In this document: piece by piece, positions 42,286 to 50,205 of the stretch
Numbering within the stretch: position 1 is the first letter of the stretch
How the letters are laid out: every line of letters begins with the position of its first letter
NCBI GenBank assembly: GCA_040219295.1
Contig: JAVJST010000011.1
Location: 908,916-972,915, forward strand
Length of the DNA stretch: 64,000 bases
Reading direction: 5' to 3'
Source of the DNA: JAVJST01 sp040219295
Lineage (GTDB): Bacteria > Pseudomonadota > Alphaproteobacteria > Rhodospirillales > Casp-alpha2
The notes under the pieces: generated by a model
Database searches by the model: none
Told to the model about the DNA's origin: nothing
Seen by the model: the letters and a program-made list of their open reading frames with translations, nothing else
Program-made: the position numbers and the translations under genes

Positions 42286-42303
42286 GCCGGCAAGGCGTTG
42301 GAG

Positions 42304-42336
42304 AGTATTGCTTCTGTTCCTTTGACCGGCAATACT
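42304..42336 (+). terminator. Hairpin between the giant gene and the next gene
   Basis: AGTATTGC (42304-42311) and GCAATACT (42329-42336) form a perfect 8-bp inverted repeat with a 17-nt loop, starting 18 bp after the giant gene stop. There is no U-tract, so it could be a weak terminator, an mRNA-stabilising hairpin or a protein site that sets expression of downstream genes. Confidence 0.35.
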
Positions 42337-42366
42337 GCAGACAAATCAATAAGTTAAAGGGGAATG

Positions 42367-43755
42367 ATGGCGAAGCGGGGAACCACGGCGGCGAAGAAAC
42401 CTGCGGCCAGGAAAACGCCGGCCAAGACCAAGAAGCCGTCTGCAAAGAAGGCGGCCAACAAGTCTTCTCCTGCGAAGAAGTCTCCTGCGAGGAAGGAACC
42501 GGCCAGAAACAAGAAGCCGGCGGTGAAGAAAACGGCCACCAAAACTTCACCCGCGAAGAAGACGTTAACCAAGAAGGCGTCACCGAAGAAGACCTCTACC
42601 AAGACCGTGCCGGCGAAACAGCCTGCCAGAAAGACAGCCAGCAAGACGGCCAGCAATACGATCAAGAAGACGGACGAAGGGGCTTCCTCGACGGGCGGCG
42701 AAGCGCAGGCCGCCGACATCAAGCTCGAGATGGCGGCGTCGCGCCAGTTCAACGCCTGGATGGCGGAGCAAAACCTGTCGATCGCCTTTTCGACGTACCA
42801 GTCGGCGAAGGTCTTCATGATCGGCCTGCAGCCGACCGGGCGGTTGTCGATCTTCGAACGGACCTTCAATCGCTGCATGGGGCTTTGCCTCGACCGAGAT
42901 TCGTTGTACCTGAGTTCGCTCTATCAGCTCTGGCGATTTGAGAACGTGCTGGCACCGGGTCAGGTGCACGATGGTTACGACCGGCTATACGTGCCGATGG
43001 ACGGGCGGACGACGGGTGACCTCGATATTCACGATATCGCCATCGACCGCGACGGCCGGGTGATCTTCGTCAACACGCTGTTCAGCTGCCTGGCGACGAT
43101 CGGCGACAAGACCAGTTTCCAGCCCCTCTGGAAGCCCCGCTTCATCTCAAAGCTCGCCGCCGAGGATCGCTGTCATCTGAACGGCCTTGCCATGCAGGAT
43201 GGCAAACCCGCCTATGTGACCGCGGTCGGACAGACCGACGTGCCCAACGGCTGGCGCGACAAACGCCGCGACGGCGGGTGCCTGATCGATGTGTCGAGCG
43301 GAGAGATCGTCATCGGCGATCTGTCGATGCCGCATTCGCCGCGCGTCTACAATGGCAAGGTCTGGCTCCTGAACTCCGGAACCGGAGAGTTTGGATCCGT
43401 CGATGTCACGTCGGGCCGCTTCGAGCCTATGACGTTCTGCCCCGGTTACGCGCGCGGACTGAGCTTCCACGGCGACTACGCACTGGTCGGTCTGTCGAAG
43501 CCGCGCGAGAACAGGACGTTCTCCGGCCTCGCGCTCGATGACACGATGAGAACCAAGAACGCGACAGCGCAGTGCGGCATCTACGTGATCGATATCCGCA
43601 GCGGCGACGTCGTGCACTGGCTGACCATCGACGGCATCGTCACGGAACTCTATGATGTGGTCTGCCTGCCGAACGTTCGGCGCCCGATGGCCCTGGGATT
43701 CAAGAGCGATGAGATTCGCCGCACCATCTCGATGTCCGATATGGGATCGCTGTAG
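42367..43755 (+). CDS. TIGR03032-like protein with histone-H1-like Lys/Ala-rich N-terminal domain
   Basis: 462 residues from the second ATG (42367), which is best placed behind AAAGGGGA at 42356-42363; ATG 42364 is also possible. Residues 1-105 are almost only Lys, Ala, Pro, Thr and Ser in KKPA/KKTxxK-type repeats, like histone H1 or bacterial H1-like tails. Residues about 125-462 resemble the TIGR03032 conserved family: SIAFSTYQSAKVFMIGL, DIHDIAIDRDGRVIFVNTLFS, CHLNGLAM, VWLLNSGTGEFG, FCPGYARGLSF. Its function is uncharacterised; WD-like strands suggest a propeller. It follows the giant gene and precedes the exporter genes on the same strand, so it may be cotranscribed with them. The basic tail could bind nucleic acid or the acidic RTX substrate. 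The fusion is unusual as far as I know. Confidence 0.8.
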   Translation: MAKRGTTAAKKPAARKTPAKTKKPSAKKAANKSSPAKKSPARKEPARNKKPAVKKTATKTSPAKKTLTKKASPKKTSTKTVPAKQPARKTASKTASNTIKKTDEGASSTGGEAQAADIKLEMAASRQFNAWMAEQNLSIAFSTYQSAKVFMIGLQPTGRLSIFERTFNRCMGLCLDRDSLYLSSLYQLWRFENVLAPGQVHDGYDRLYVPMDGRTTGDLDIHDIAIDRDGRVIFVNTLFSCLATIGDKTSFQPLWKPRFISKLAAEDRCHLNGLAMQDGKPAYVTAVGQTDVPNGWRDKRRDGGCLIDVSSGEIVIGDLSMPHSPRVYNGKVWLLNSGTGEFGSVDVTSGRFEPMTFCPGYARGLSFHGDYALVGLSKPRENRTFSGLALDDTMRTKNATAQCGIYVIDIRSGDVVHWLTIDGIVTELYDVVCLPNVRRPMALGFKSDEIRRTISMSDMGSL

Positions 43756-43791
43756 CCGTCCGCGTCGGCCACGCGTGCCGGGACGGACGCC

Positions 43792-45507
43792 ATGAGGGAA
43801 CTTGTCAGGCGCTTGCTCGCGCTGCCCCGGCTGTCGACCCAACTCGTGGTCGCCTCGGTGTTCATCAACGTGCTGGCACTCGCCAGTCCGCTGTTCGTCA
43901 TGCAAGTGCTGAACCGCTATGTCGCGCACGGCGTGGATTCGACGCTGGTGACGTTGACAACCGGCGTGTTGATCGCGATCGCGCTCGAATTCGCCTTCCG
44001 ACAGGTCCGAACCAAGCTGGCCCGGTCAGTCAGTGCCGGGCCCGACGAGAAGTCCGCGCTGGCCGGCTTCAAGGTGATCACCCGCGCCAAGACCGCCGCA
44101 CTCGAGCAAATCGCGCCGGAAACGCGCCGTGAGATCGTCGCCGGGATCAACCACGTGGAGCAGGCCTACAACGCCAACAACATCACGGCCGTGCTGGACG
44201 TGCCGTTCTCGCTGTTCTTCGTCGTCGTGCTATGGCTGCTGGAGCCGGTGCTTTCGCTCATCGTCTTGGCCTTCATCATTTTTGTGTTCGTGGCCGGCGT
44301 GCTCGGCGCCCGCTCGATGAAGCCCAACACCCAAAAGGTTCAGGAACTCGGCGGTGTCGGCAGCGGACTGCTGAGCACGGCGACGCGCGAGGGCGACACG
44401 ATCCGCTCGTTCAATGCCGGCGGTTTCGTCCGCGAGGCGTGGCAGAAACATACGCGGGCGATCCAGCGCCTGCGGCGCGACCTGACCGATCGCCAGGGAT
44501 TGGTGCAGACGATATCGCAAAGCGCCAACGGACTGATGAGCGTCGCCATCATCGGTGTCGGCGCGATGCTCGTGGTTGCCGGCAAGATGGACGTCGGGGC
44601 GATGATCGGCGGCAACATCCTGGCGTCCCGGGCGCTGCAGCCGATTTCCAAGTTCTCCCAGCTGGGCGGTACGTTCGCCAAGGCGCGCGAGGCGCTGGAA
44701 CTGTTCCGCAAGCTCGCCACGGTACCGCTCGAACGGGAACGCGGCTCTGCGCTGACTCAGTACCAGGGATCGATCGAGTTCCGCGACCTGGCGTTCACCT
44801 ATGGCGGCAGCAACACGCCAATCTTCGAGTCCCTGAACCTCAAACTCGACCCGGGCAAGGTTCTCGTCGTGACCGGTGCCAACGGCGCCGGCAAGACGAC
44901 GTTCGCACGCCTGCTCATCGGGTTGCTGGAGCCGAGCCGTGGCCAGATTCTGGTCGACGGTCTCGACCTGCAGCAGATCGCGCCGGAATGGTGGCGCAAA
45001 CAGGTCGTCTACTTGCCGCAGGAACCAGGGCTGCTGAACGCATCGATCGAGGAGAATATCCGCATCAACAGCCCGGATCTCGACAGCAGCGCGCTCAACG
45101 CCATCATCGACACCGTCGGTCTGCGGCGCTTTCTCGATGAAAGCCCGGACGGTCTCGACACGCCGGTGATCGACAACGGCTGGCGCCTGTCCGAGGGTAT
45201 CCGCCGGCGGATCGCCCTGGCCCGTGCCCTGGCGACGGACGGAATGCTGGTGGTCGTCGACGAACCGACCGAAAGCCTCGATGCCGATGGTATCGAAGCG
45301 GTGCACGGCATTCTTGGTTCGATGGCGGCGCGCGGCCGAACGATCATCATCATGTCGCACGAGCGCGGCGTGGTGAAAGGCGCCCACACGTTGGTCGACC
45401 TGAACGTCAAGCCGGTGCCGGCAGTTTCCCACGCCGATGCGGCCAATGCAGAGGCCGCGGCGGAAAGCGGTAAACGCCGCAAGGCGTCCGGCGGTGCAGC
45501 GTCATGA
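43792..45507 (+). CDS. Type I secretion ABC transporter, permease/ATPase (PrtD/HlyB-like)
   Basis: 571 residues. There is no N-terminal C39 peptidase or peptidase-like domain; membrane segments start at once (LVVASVFINVLALASPLFVMQVL), as in PrtD/LipB-type exporters of RTX proteins. Membrane helices span about residues 18-270. The ATPase has Walker A GANGAGKTT (362-370), Walker B MLVVVDEP (485-492) and switch His in MSHERG (523). The signature reads LSEGIRRRIALARA (from 466), a departure from LSGGQ; GGxR-type variants are common in this branch but the Glu and Ile are unusual. The C-terminal ~40 residues are an Ala/Lys-rich tail. It overlaps the HlyD gene by ATGA. Likely substrate: the giant RTX protein. 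Confidence 0.93.
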   Translation: MRELVRRLLALPRLSTQLVVASVFINVLALASPLFVMQVLNRYVAHGVDSTLVTLTTGVLIAIALEFAFRQVRTKLARSVSAGPDEKSALAGFKVITRAKTAALEQIAPETRREIVAGINHVEQAYNANNITAVLDVPFSLFFVVVLWLLEPVLSLIVLAFIIFVFVAGVLGARSMKPNTQKVQELGGVGSGLLSTATREGDTIRSFNAGGFVREAWQKHTRAIQRLRRDLTDRQGLVQTISQSANGLMSVAIIGVGAMLVVAGKMDVGAMIGGNILASRALQPISKFSQLGGTFAKAREALELFRKLATVPLERERGSALTQYQGSIEFRDLAFTYGGSNTPIFESLNLKLDPGKVLVVTGANGAGKTTFARLLIGLLEPSRGQILVDGLDLQQIAPEWWRKQVVYLPQEPGLLNASIEENIRINSPDLDSSALNAIIDTVGLRRFLDESPDGLDTPVIDNGWRLSEGIRRRIALARALATDGMLVVVDEPTESLDADGIEAVHGILGSMAARGRTIIIMSHERGVVKGAHTLVDLNVKPVPAVSHADAANAEAAAESGKRRKASGGAAS

Positions 45508-46919
45508 TCAGGCAACCGTCACCCGAAGCGGTCATCGAGGAAGCCAAGGCGATCGCCGAGGCTGAGTTCATCGACAGCGAGGACACCCCGACCGCTGACG
45601 ACAACATCACCGACGGCGAAGATGACATCGAGTTGATTCCGGGGTTCCGGGGCGAGCCGGAGAGCATCGGTACTCACGCCATCTTCGCGCTTTGCAGTAT
45701 CCTCGTCATGGCCTTCATCATTTGGGCGTCGTTCAGCGAGCTCGACATCGTCAGCATGACCACCGGCGAGGTCGCCCCGGCATCCCAGGTCAAGACGGTG
45801 CAGCACCTGGAAGGCGGGATCGTACGCGAGATATACGTCCGCGAGGGCGAGGCAGTGACCGCAGGGCAACCCCTCGTGAGCCTCGAGCCGACGGCGACCG
45901 GTGCCGACGTCGGCGAACTTCAGGTCCGCCTGACCGGTCTCAAGGCCGATATCGCTCGGCTGCAGGCGCTGATCGACGGCGCCGACATTCCCGCTTTCGA
46001 TGACACATTGCTGCGCGACAGACCGGAAATTGCCGATCAGGCGTTGCGGCGCTTCGAATCGCAGCGCCTGCGCCACGAAACGGAGATTGCCAGCAAGCGG
46101 GAAACCGTGCGGCAGCGGGAACAAGAGATCCGCGAGATCAACACGCGGATCTCCGGTAACTGGAACAACCTGGCCCTGATCGAGGAACAGATCGGCATCT
46201 CCGAGGAACTGCTGAAGGAAAATCTGACCAACCGGTTCCTGCACCTGAATTTGCTCAAGGAAGCCAGCAAACTACGTGGCGACATCGCCACCGACAGTGA
46301 AGGGCTGGCCGGTGCCGAGGCCGCGGTCCAGGAAGCCAAGGCCAGTCTCGCGGCGTTGCAGGCGGGGTTCGAGGACGATGTCCGTGAAGCGCTCGAGGAG
46401 GCGCGCCGGACATACGACGAGCTCGATCAGCGAATGAGCAAGTTCGAGGACAGCCTGGACCGGACGGTGGTGCGGTCACCAGTCGACGGTCTCGTCAAGA
46501 CGCTGCACGTGGTGACCATCGGCGGCGTCATCAAACCGGGTGATCCGGTGGTCGACGTCGTGCCCGGCGACGACCGCCTGATCGTGGAAGCCCAGTTGAA
46601 GACGCACGACATCGGCTACATCGAGGTCGGCCAGACGGCGCTGATCAAGCTCGCCTCTTCCGACGCCATGCGGTTCGACGCGCTCCAGGGGCAGGTCGTC
46701 GGCGTCAGTCCGGACACGCTGACGACGCCCGAAGGCGAGCCCTACTACAAGGTGCGAATCGAGACCGAGAAAGACCACTTCTCGGGCGGGCAGGTACGAT
46801 ACAACCTGTTCCCGGGCATGCAGGTGATGGCCAGTATTCAGACGGGAACCCGTACGGTGATGCAGTATCTTCTGGATCCGCTGCGGGGCTACGCCAGCAG
46901 TTCGATGCAGGAACGCTGA
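45504..46919 (+). CDS. HlyD-family type I secretion periplasmic adaptor
   Basis: 471 residues. It has an acidic N-terminal cytoplasmic stretch (residues 1-55), one membrane helix (about 58-76: HAIFALCSILVMAFIIWAS), then the T1SS adaptor signature QHLEGGIVREIYVREGE (from 100). A long paired coiled coil with Glu/Arg/Gln heptads follows (about 140-330). The closing lipoyl and beta-barrel part includes VRSPVDGLVKTL and the HlyD C-terminal DPLRGY. It bridges the inner-membrane ATPase to the TolC-type channel. The start overlaps the ATPase stop by 4 bp, so the two are translationally coupled. Confidence 0.95.
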   Translation: MIRQPSPEAVIEEAKAIAEAEFIDSEDTPTADDNITDGEDDIELIPGFRGEPESIGTHAIFALCSILVMAFIIWASFSELDIVSMTTGEVAPASQVKTVQHLEGGIVREIYVREGEAVTAGQPLVSLEPTATGADVGELQVRLTGLKADIARLQALIDGADIPAFDDTLLRDRPEIADQALRRFESQRLRHETEIASKRETVRQREQEIREINTRISGNWNNLALIEEQIGISEELLKENLTNRFLHLNLLKEASKLRGDIATDSEGLAGAEAAVQEAKASLAALQAGFEDDVREALEEARRTYDELDQRMSKFEDSLDRTVVRSPVDGLVKTLHVVTIGGVIKPGDPVVDVVPGDDRLIVEAQLKTHDIGYIEVGQTALIKLASSDAMRFDALQGQVVGVSPDTLTTPEGEPYYKVRIETEKDHFSGGQVRYNLFPGMQVMASIQTGTRTVMQYLLDPLRGYASSSMQER

Positions 46920-46932
46920 GCCGGACTTCCGG

Positions 46933-47226
46933 TCAGGATTTCTTCGATTTGCCCTTGGCGCCGGACTTGCCGCTGCCTTCCGCGGCATTCGCGGTTTCGG
47001 CCGCCTGCTCGGCGGCTTCGCGGACCCGACGGCTGATCTCGTTCACCGCGTCGGAGACACCCTGGAGAATGCGTGGCAACTGGTTTGCCGGAATCAGAAT
47101 CTTGACCTGTGGCGTAATCAGGTCCTCGGTTTCCTGCTGCGCCAGGGTGATTCGGAAGACACCGTTGGCATGCGACACGTTCGAGAGCATGTCGACAAAG
47201 TGTTCGTCAACTCTTTGATCTGTCAC
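46933..47226 (-). CDS. Small protein of unknown function inside the secretion locus
   Basis: 97 residues from the GTG at 47226, preceded by a good AAAGGA 8 nt away. The first ~65 residues look like a compact alpha/beta unit (FVDMLSNVSHANGVFRITL, then VKILIPANQLPRILQGV), loosely reminiscent of DUF3467-like small proteins, but I would not assign a family. The C-terminal 30 residues are Ala/Lys/Gly-rich (SGKSGAKGKSKKS). It is convergent with the HlyD gene (13 bp apart) and divergent from the next plus-strand gene. Its place inside the export locus suggests a role in regulation or substrate handling, by position only. Confidence 0.65.
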   Translation of the reverse strand: MTDQRVDEHFVDMLSNVSHANGVFRITLAQQETEDLITPQVKILIPANQLPRILQGVSDAVNEISRRVREAAEQAAETANAAEGSGKSGAKGKSKKS

Positions 47227-47347
47227 GGGTTTTTCCTTTCTAGCCGTCTGGCGCGGGCGCCTCTTGGCTGATTGTCCTTAATCGGCACGGGCGGGTCAAC
47301 GAACCGGTTTCGTTGTGCAGGGCCGGCCGTGCGCCGATAATTCACGA

Positions 47348-48700
47348 ATGACGACCAAAACGCCCGACGGGATCGTCTGGCCCGGCCTCGCCACGGTCGA
47401 TGACGCCGGTCTACGGGCCCTGCAATCTCAACTCGCCGATACACAATGGATGTCGGCGAGCGAACTGATCGCACGCCAGATGGTTCAGCTGCGCCGGTTG
47501 GCGGCGCACGCCACGGCGACGACGGCGTTCCACGCCGATCGCCTCGCTCCACTGCTGACTGCCAGTGATGCGCCGCCGACGATGAGCGATCTTCGCAAGG
47601 TTCCGATCATGACCCGGCAGGACCTCCAGATTCACGGCCGGTCGATCCGTTCGTCGGCGCTGCCCGCGTCGCACGCACCCGTCGACGAGCTCCGCAGTTC
47701 CGGGTCGACCGGCGAACCCGTCGGGGTGCTGACCACGGCGGTGACCGCACTGTTCTACGTGGCATTCAACCTCCGGCTTCATGCCTGGCACGACAAGGAC
47801 TTTGCCGCGGATGTGGCGGCAATCAAGGTCCTGCGCGGCGACGAGACCGAACACTCGGCCCGCGACCGGCCGCTGCCATGGGTACCGGGAGACGCCGGCG
47901 GCCGAATGTACGTTTTCGAGATTTCCAGGCCCGTCAGTGAACAGCTTGCCTGGCTGCAGGCGCACGATCCCGCGTACCTGCTAACCTATCCGTCGAACCT
48001 CCGAGAACTGCTGCAACGCAGTCGCGAGATCGGATACCGGCCGCCGAACCTTCGCGCCGTCAACACCATGTCGGAGACGGTCGAATCCGGTCTACGCCGC
48101 GCGTGCCGGGAGATCTGGAACGTACCGGTGATCGACGCCTACTCGGCGATCGAGTGCGGCATGATCGCGCTGCAGTGCCCGGACAACGACCACTACCACG
48201 TGCAGGCGGAGAACGTCATCGTCGAGATCATCGACGACACTGGCCAGCCGTGCGTTCCCGGGCAACATGGCCGCGTCTTGGTGACGGACCTGCACAACTT
48301 TGCGATGCCGCTGATCCGCTACGCAATCGGCGATTTTGCAACGGTCGGCAAACCCTGCTCCTGCGGCCGAGGGCTCCCCGTGATCGGGCGCGTGCTTGGG
48401 CGCAGCCGCAACATGGTGCGTTATCCTGACGGCGACAGTGCGTGGCCGACGGCGTGGCTATCGACGAGCATGAACCGGATTGCCGACATCCGCGGCATTC
48501 AGATGGTCCAGCACTCGACGGAGGAGATCGAAGTCCGGCTCATCGTCCCTAGAAAACTGCCGGCGGCGACGGAGGGCAAACTCGGCGAGTACTTCATCGA
48601 ACGTCTCGGGCACCCGTTTCGGTTCAGGTTTTCGTACGTCGATGCCCTGGAGCGATCGGCCGGTGGAAAGTTCGAGGACTTCATCTGCCGCATCCCCTGA
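47348..48700 (+). CDS. Phenylacetate-CoA-ligase-like (PaaK/CapK-type) adenylate-forming enzyme
   Basis: 450 residues. The P-loop-like AMP-binding motif is ELRSSGSTGEPVGVL. Later motifs are YSAIECGMIALQCP, GRVLVTDLHNFAMPLIRYAIGD and CSCGRGLPVIGRVLGR, matching the PaaK/CapK branch, in which the Cys-rich CSCGRG can bind zinc. Such enzymes activate aryl or acyl acids as CoA thioesters; CapK-type members sit in capsule and exopolysaccharide clusters. ATG 47348 is used; a GTG at 47315 would add 11 residues. It lies between the HlyD and TolC genes, an unusual place for metabolic chemistry, and may supply acyl groups for a surface polymer. The substrate is not predictable here. Confidence 0.85.
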   Translation: MTTKTPDGIVWPGLATVDDAGLRALQSQLADTQWMSASELIARQMVQLRRLAAHATATTAFHADRLAPLLTASDAPPTMSDLRKVPIMTRQDLQIHGRSIRSSALPASHAPVDELRSSGSTGEPVGVLTTAVTALFYVAFNLRLHAWHDKDFAADVAAIKVLRGDETEHSARDRPLPWVPGDAGGRMYVFEISRPVSEQLAWLQAHDPAYLLTYPSNLRELLQRSREIGYRPPNLRAVNTMSETVESGLRRACREIWNVPVIDAYSAIECGMIALQCPDNDHYHVQAENVIVEIIDDTGQPCVPGQHGRVLVTDLHNFAMPLIRYAIGDFATVGKPCSCGRGLPVIGRVLGRSRNMVRYPDGDSAWPTAWLSTSMNRIADIRGIQMVQHSTEEIEVRLIVPRKLPAATEGKLGEYFIERLGHPFRFRFSYVDALERSAGGKFEDFICRIP

Positions 48701-48753
48701 TCGGCGCCGGGCAAGAAGACACTCGAATAAATCGCCTGGAAAAGGGAGACGAC

Positions 48754-48782
48754 TGGCTTTCGTCGGGGTGATTTCGTATAAA
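48754..48782 (+). promoter_or_regulatory. Possible promoter of the TolC-like gene
   Basis: TATAAA at 48777-48782 lies in an AT-rich patch of the 175-bp gap before the TolC-like gene, with TGGCTT at 48754-48759, 17 bp upstream, as a weak -35. The match is poor at the -35, so this is tentative. Confidence 0.3.
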
Positions 48783-48875
48783 TTAACCATCGCGATTCGC
48801 TATCAAGCGCCGCCGTACTTGGTCCTGGGAACGTACAGCGGCTGAACGATCTGATGCGACGGGCGGGGGATCGGA

Positions 48876-50192
48876 TTGCAGGGCCAGAGAATTCAAGCGT
48901 TTAGCAGAGCTTGGGCGCGCAGTTCCTGCGCCGCTGCGGTCGCTCTTGTCTTGCTTGCCGGCACCGATCGGGCGGCTGTCGCGGCATCGATGACCGAGGA
49001 ATTGCAGGCGCTTGTCGAGTATCACAGCCGGATCAAGGCGGCCGAGGCAGATGTCACGAGTGCCGAGGAATTGGCCAAGGTATCGCTCGGCGACTGGTTT
49101 CCGACCGTCAGTTTCACCGCTGGTGTCGGTTACGAACGCCAGCACAAGGGCAACGGTACCGACGACACGTCGATGCCGCCGCGCGACGCCAACGTCACCC
49201 TCGACCAGAAGGTTTGGGACTTCGGCGCGACCAATGCGGGCATCGAGCGAAGCCGGCTGACGGAAGACCAGGCGCGGGTCAATCTGGTTTCGACGCGCCA
49301 GACCCTGATTCTCGAGGGCGTTACCGCCTATCTCGACGTCATGCGCCAGTTCAAGCTGGTCAAGTTTGCCCGCGCCTCGGTCGAGAACATTAAGAAACAG
49401 GCCGAGCTAGAGGACTCGCGGGTTGAACGCGGTTCGGGGTTTTCGACGGACGTATTGCAGGCCAAGACCCAGCTCGCCGGTGCGGAAGCCCGGCTGACGC
49501 AGGCCCAAGGCGCCCTCAAGGTCGCGCTGAACCGCTACCGTGCTGTGTTCGGTCACGACAGCGGCAAGATCGACGACATGTCCGTTCCCGCGACGCCGTT
49601 CGAAGAGTTGCCGGAATCCCTCGACGAGGCCATCGAGATCGCCATCCGCGACAACCCGGGTCTTGTCTCGGCGGCCAAGGACGCCGAAATCCTGCGTGCC
49701 ACGGAGCGCGAGACCCGCGCCGACGAATTGTTCCCGTCGATCGACGCTTCGCTCAGCCAGACCGTCGAGGAGGACGCCGACGGGACCGTGGGCAATAACT
49801 CCGAGACCCTGTTGCTGCTCGAACTGAGTTACGACTTTGGCGTGACCGGCACCAACCACAGTGCCGTCTATGCCGCCCGGCAGGACGCGATCGCTAGCGA
49901 GAACCGCTACATCGACGCCCGTGACCTGCTTGAAGAACAGGTACGCAACGCCTGGGACAATCTGATGACCGCTACCGAGAACGCGCGGCACCTCAACAAT
50001 CAGGCGGATATCGCCGCCGAGTTCCTCGAACTCGCTCGCAAGGACCGCGCCCTCGGCAACCGCTCGCTGATCGATGTGCTGAGCGGCGAGACGGCGCTGA
50101 TCAACGCGTCGAGCGATGCCGCATCGGCCGAGACCGATGTCGCGATCGCCGTCTACACGCTGCTCGCCTCGCTCGGCAAGCTGGAGATCTAG
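48876..50192 (+). CDS. TolC-family outer-membrane efflux/secretion channel
   Basis: 438 residues from a TTG at 48876, preceded by GGGGGA. The start gives a clear Sec signal (SSCAAAVALVLLAG, cleavage near AAVAA). The mature part has the two-fold TolC organisation: IKAAEADVTSAEELAKVSLGDWFPTVSFTAG (quoted in parts: DWFPTVSF), then the outer-membrane strand LDQKVWDFGATNAGIERS, and in the second half LFPSIDASLSQT and LELSYDFGVTG. Long helices alternate between them. It should complete the tripartite exporter with the ABC and HlyD genes, although the PaaK-like gene and the small minus-strand gene lie between. About 90 residues of the second helix bundle (NRSLIDVLSGETALI) match the type I secretion TolC subfamily. 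Confidence 0.92.
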   Translation: MQGQRIQAFSRAWARSSCAAAVALVLLAGTDRAAVAASMTEELQALVEYHSRIKAAEADVTSAEELAKVSLGDWFPTVSFTAGVGYERQHKGNGTDDTSMPPRDANVTLDQKVWDFGATNAGIERSRLTEDQARVNLVSTRQTLILEGVTAYLDVMRQFKLVKFARASVENIKKQAELEDSRVERGSGFSTDVLQAKTQLAGAEARLTQAQGALKVALNRYRAVFGHDSGKIDDMSVPATPFEELPESLDEAIEIAIRDNPGLVSAAKDAEILRATERETRADELFPSIDASLSQTVEEDADGTVGNNSETLLLLELSYDFGVTGTNHSAVYAARQDAIASENRYIDARDLLEEQVRNAWDNLMTATENARHLNNQADIAAEFLELARKDRALGNRSLIDVLSGETALINASSDAASAETDVAIAVYTLLASLGKLEI

Positions 50193-50205
50193 GCACCGTT
50201 CGGGC

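Noticed and set aside
25100..42285. A CRISPR array or other short-repeat DNA array in the repetitive GC-rich stretches.
   Set aside because: The repetition is in-frame coding for glycine/aspartate nonapeptides; there are no constant-length spacers or identical direct repeats.
43756..43791. Short inverted repeat CCGTCC/GGACGG before the exporter ATPase gene.
   Set aside because: Only 6 bp with a long loop in GC-rich sequence; expected by chance and without a U-tract.
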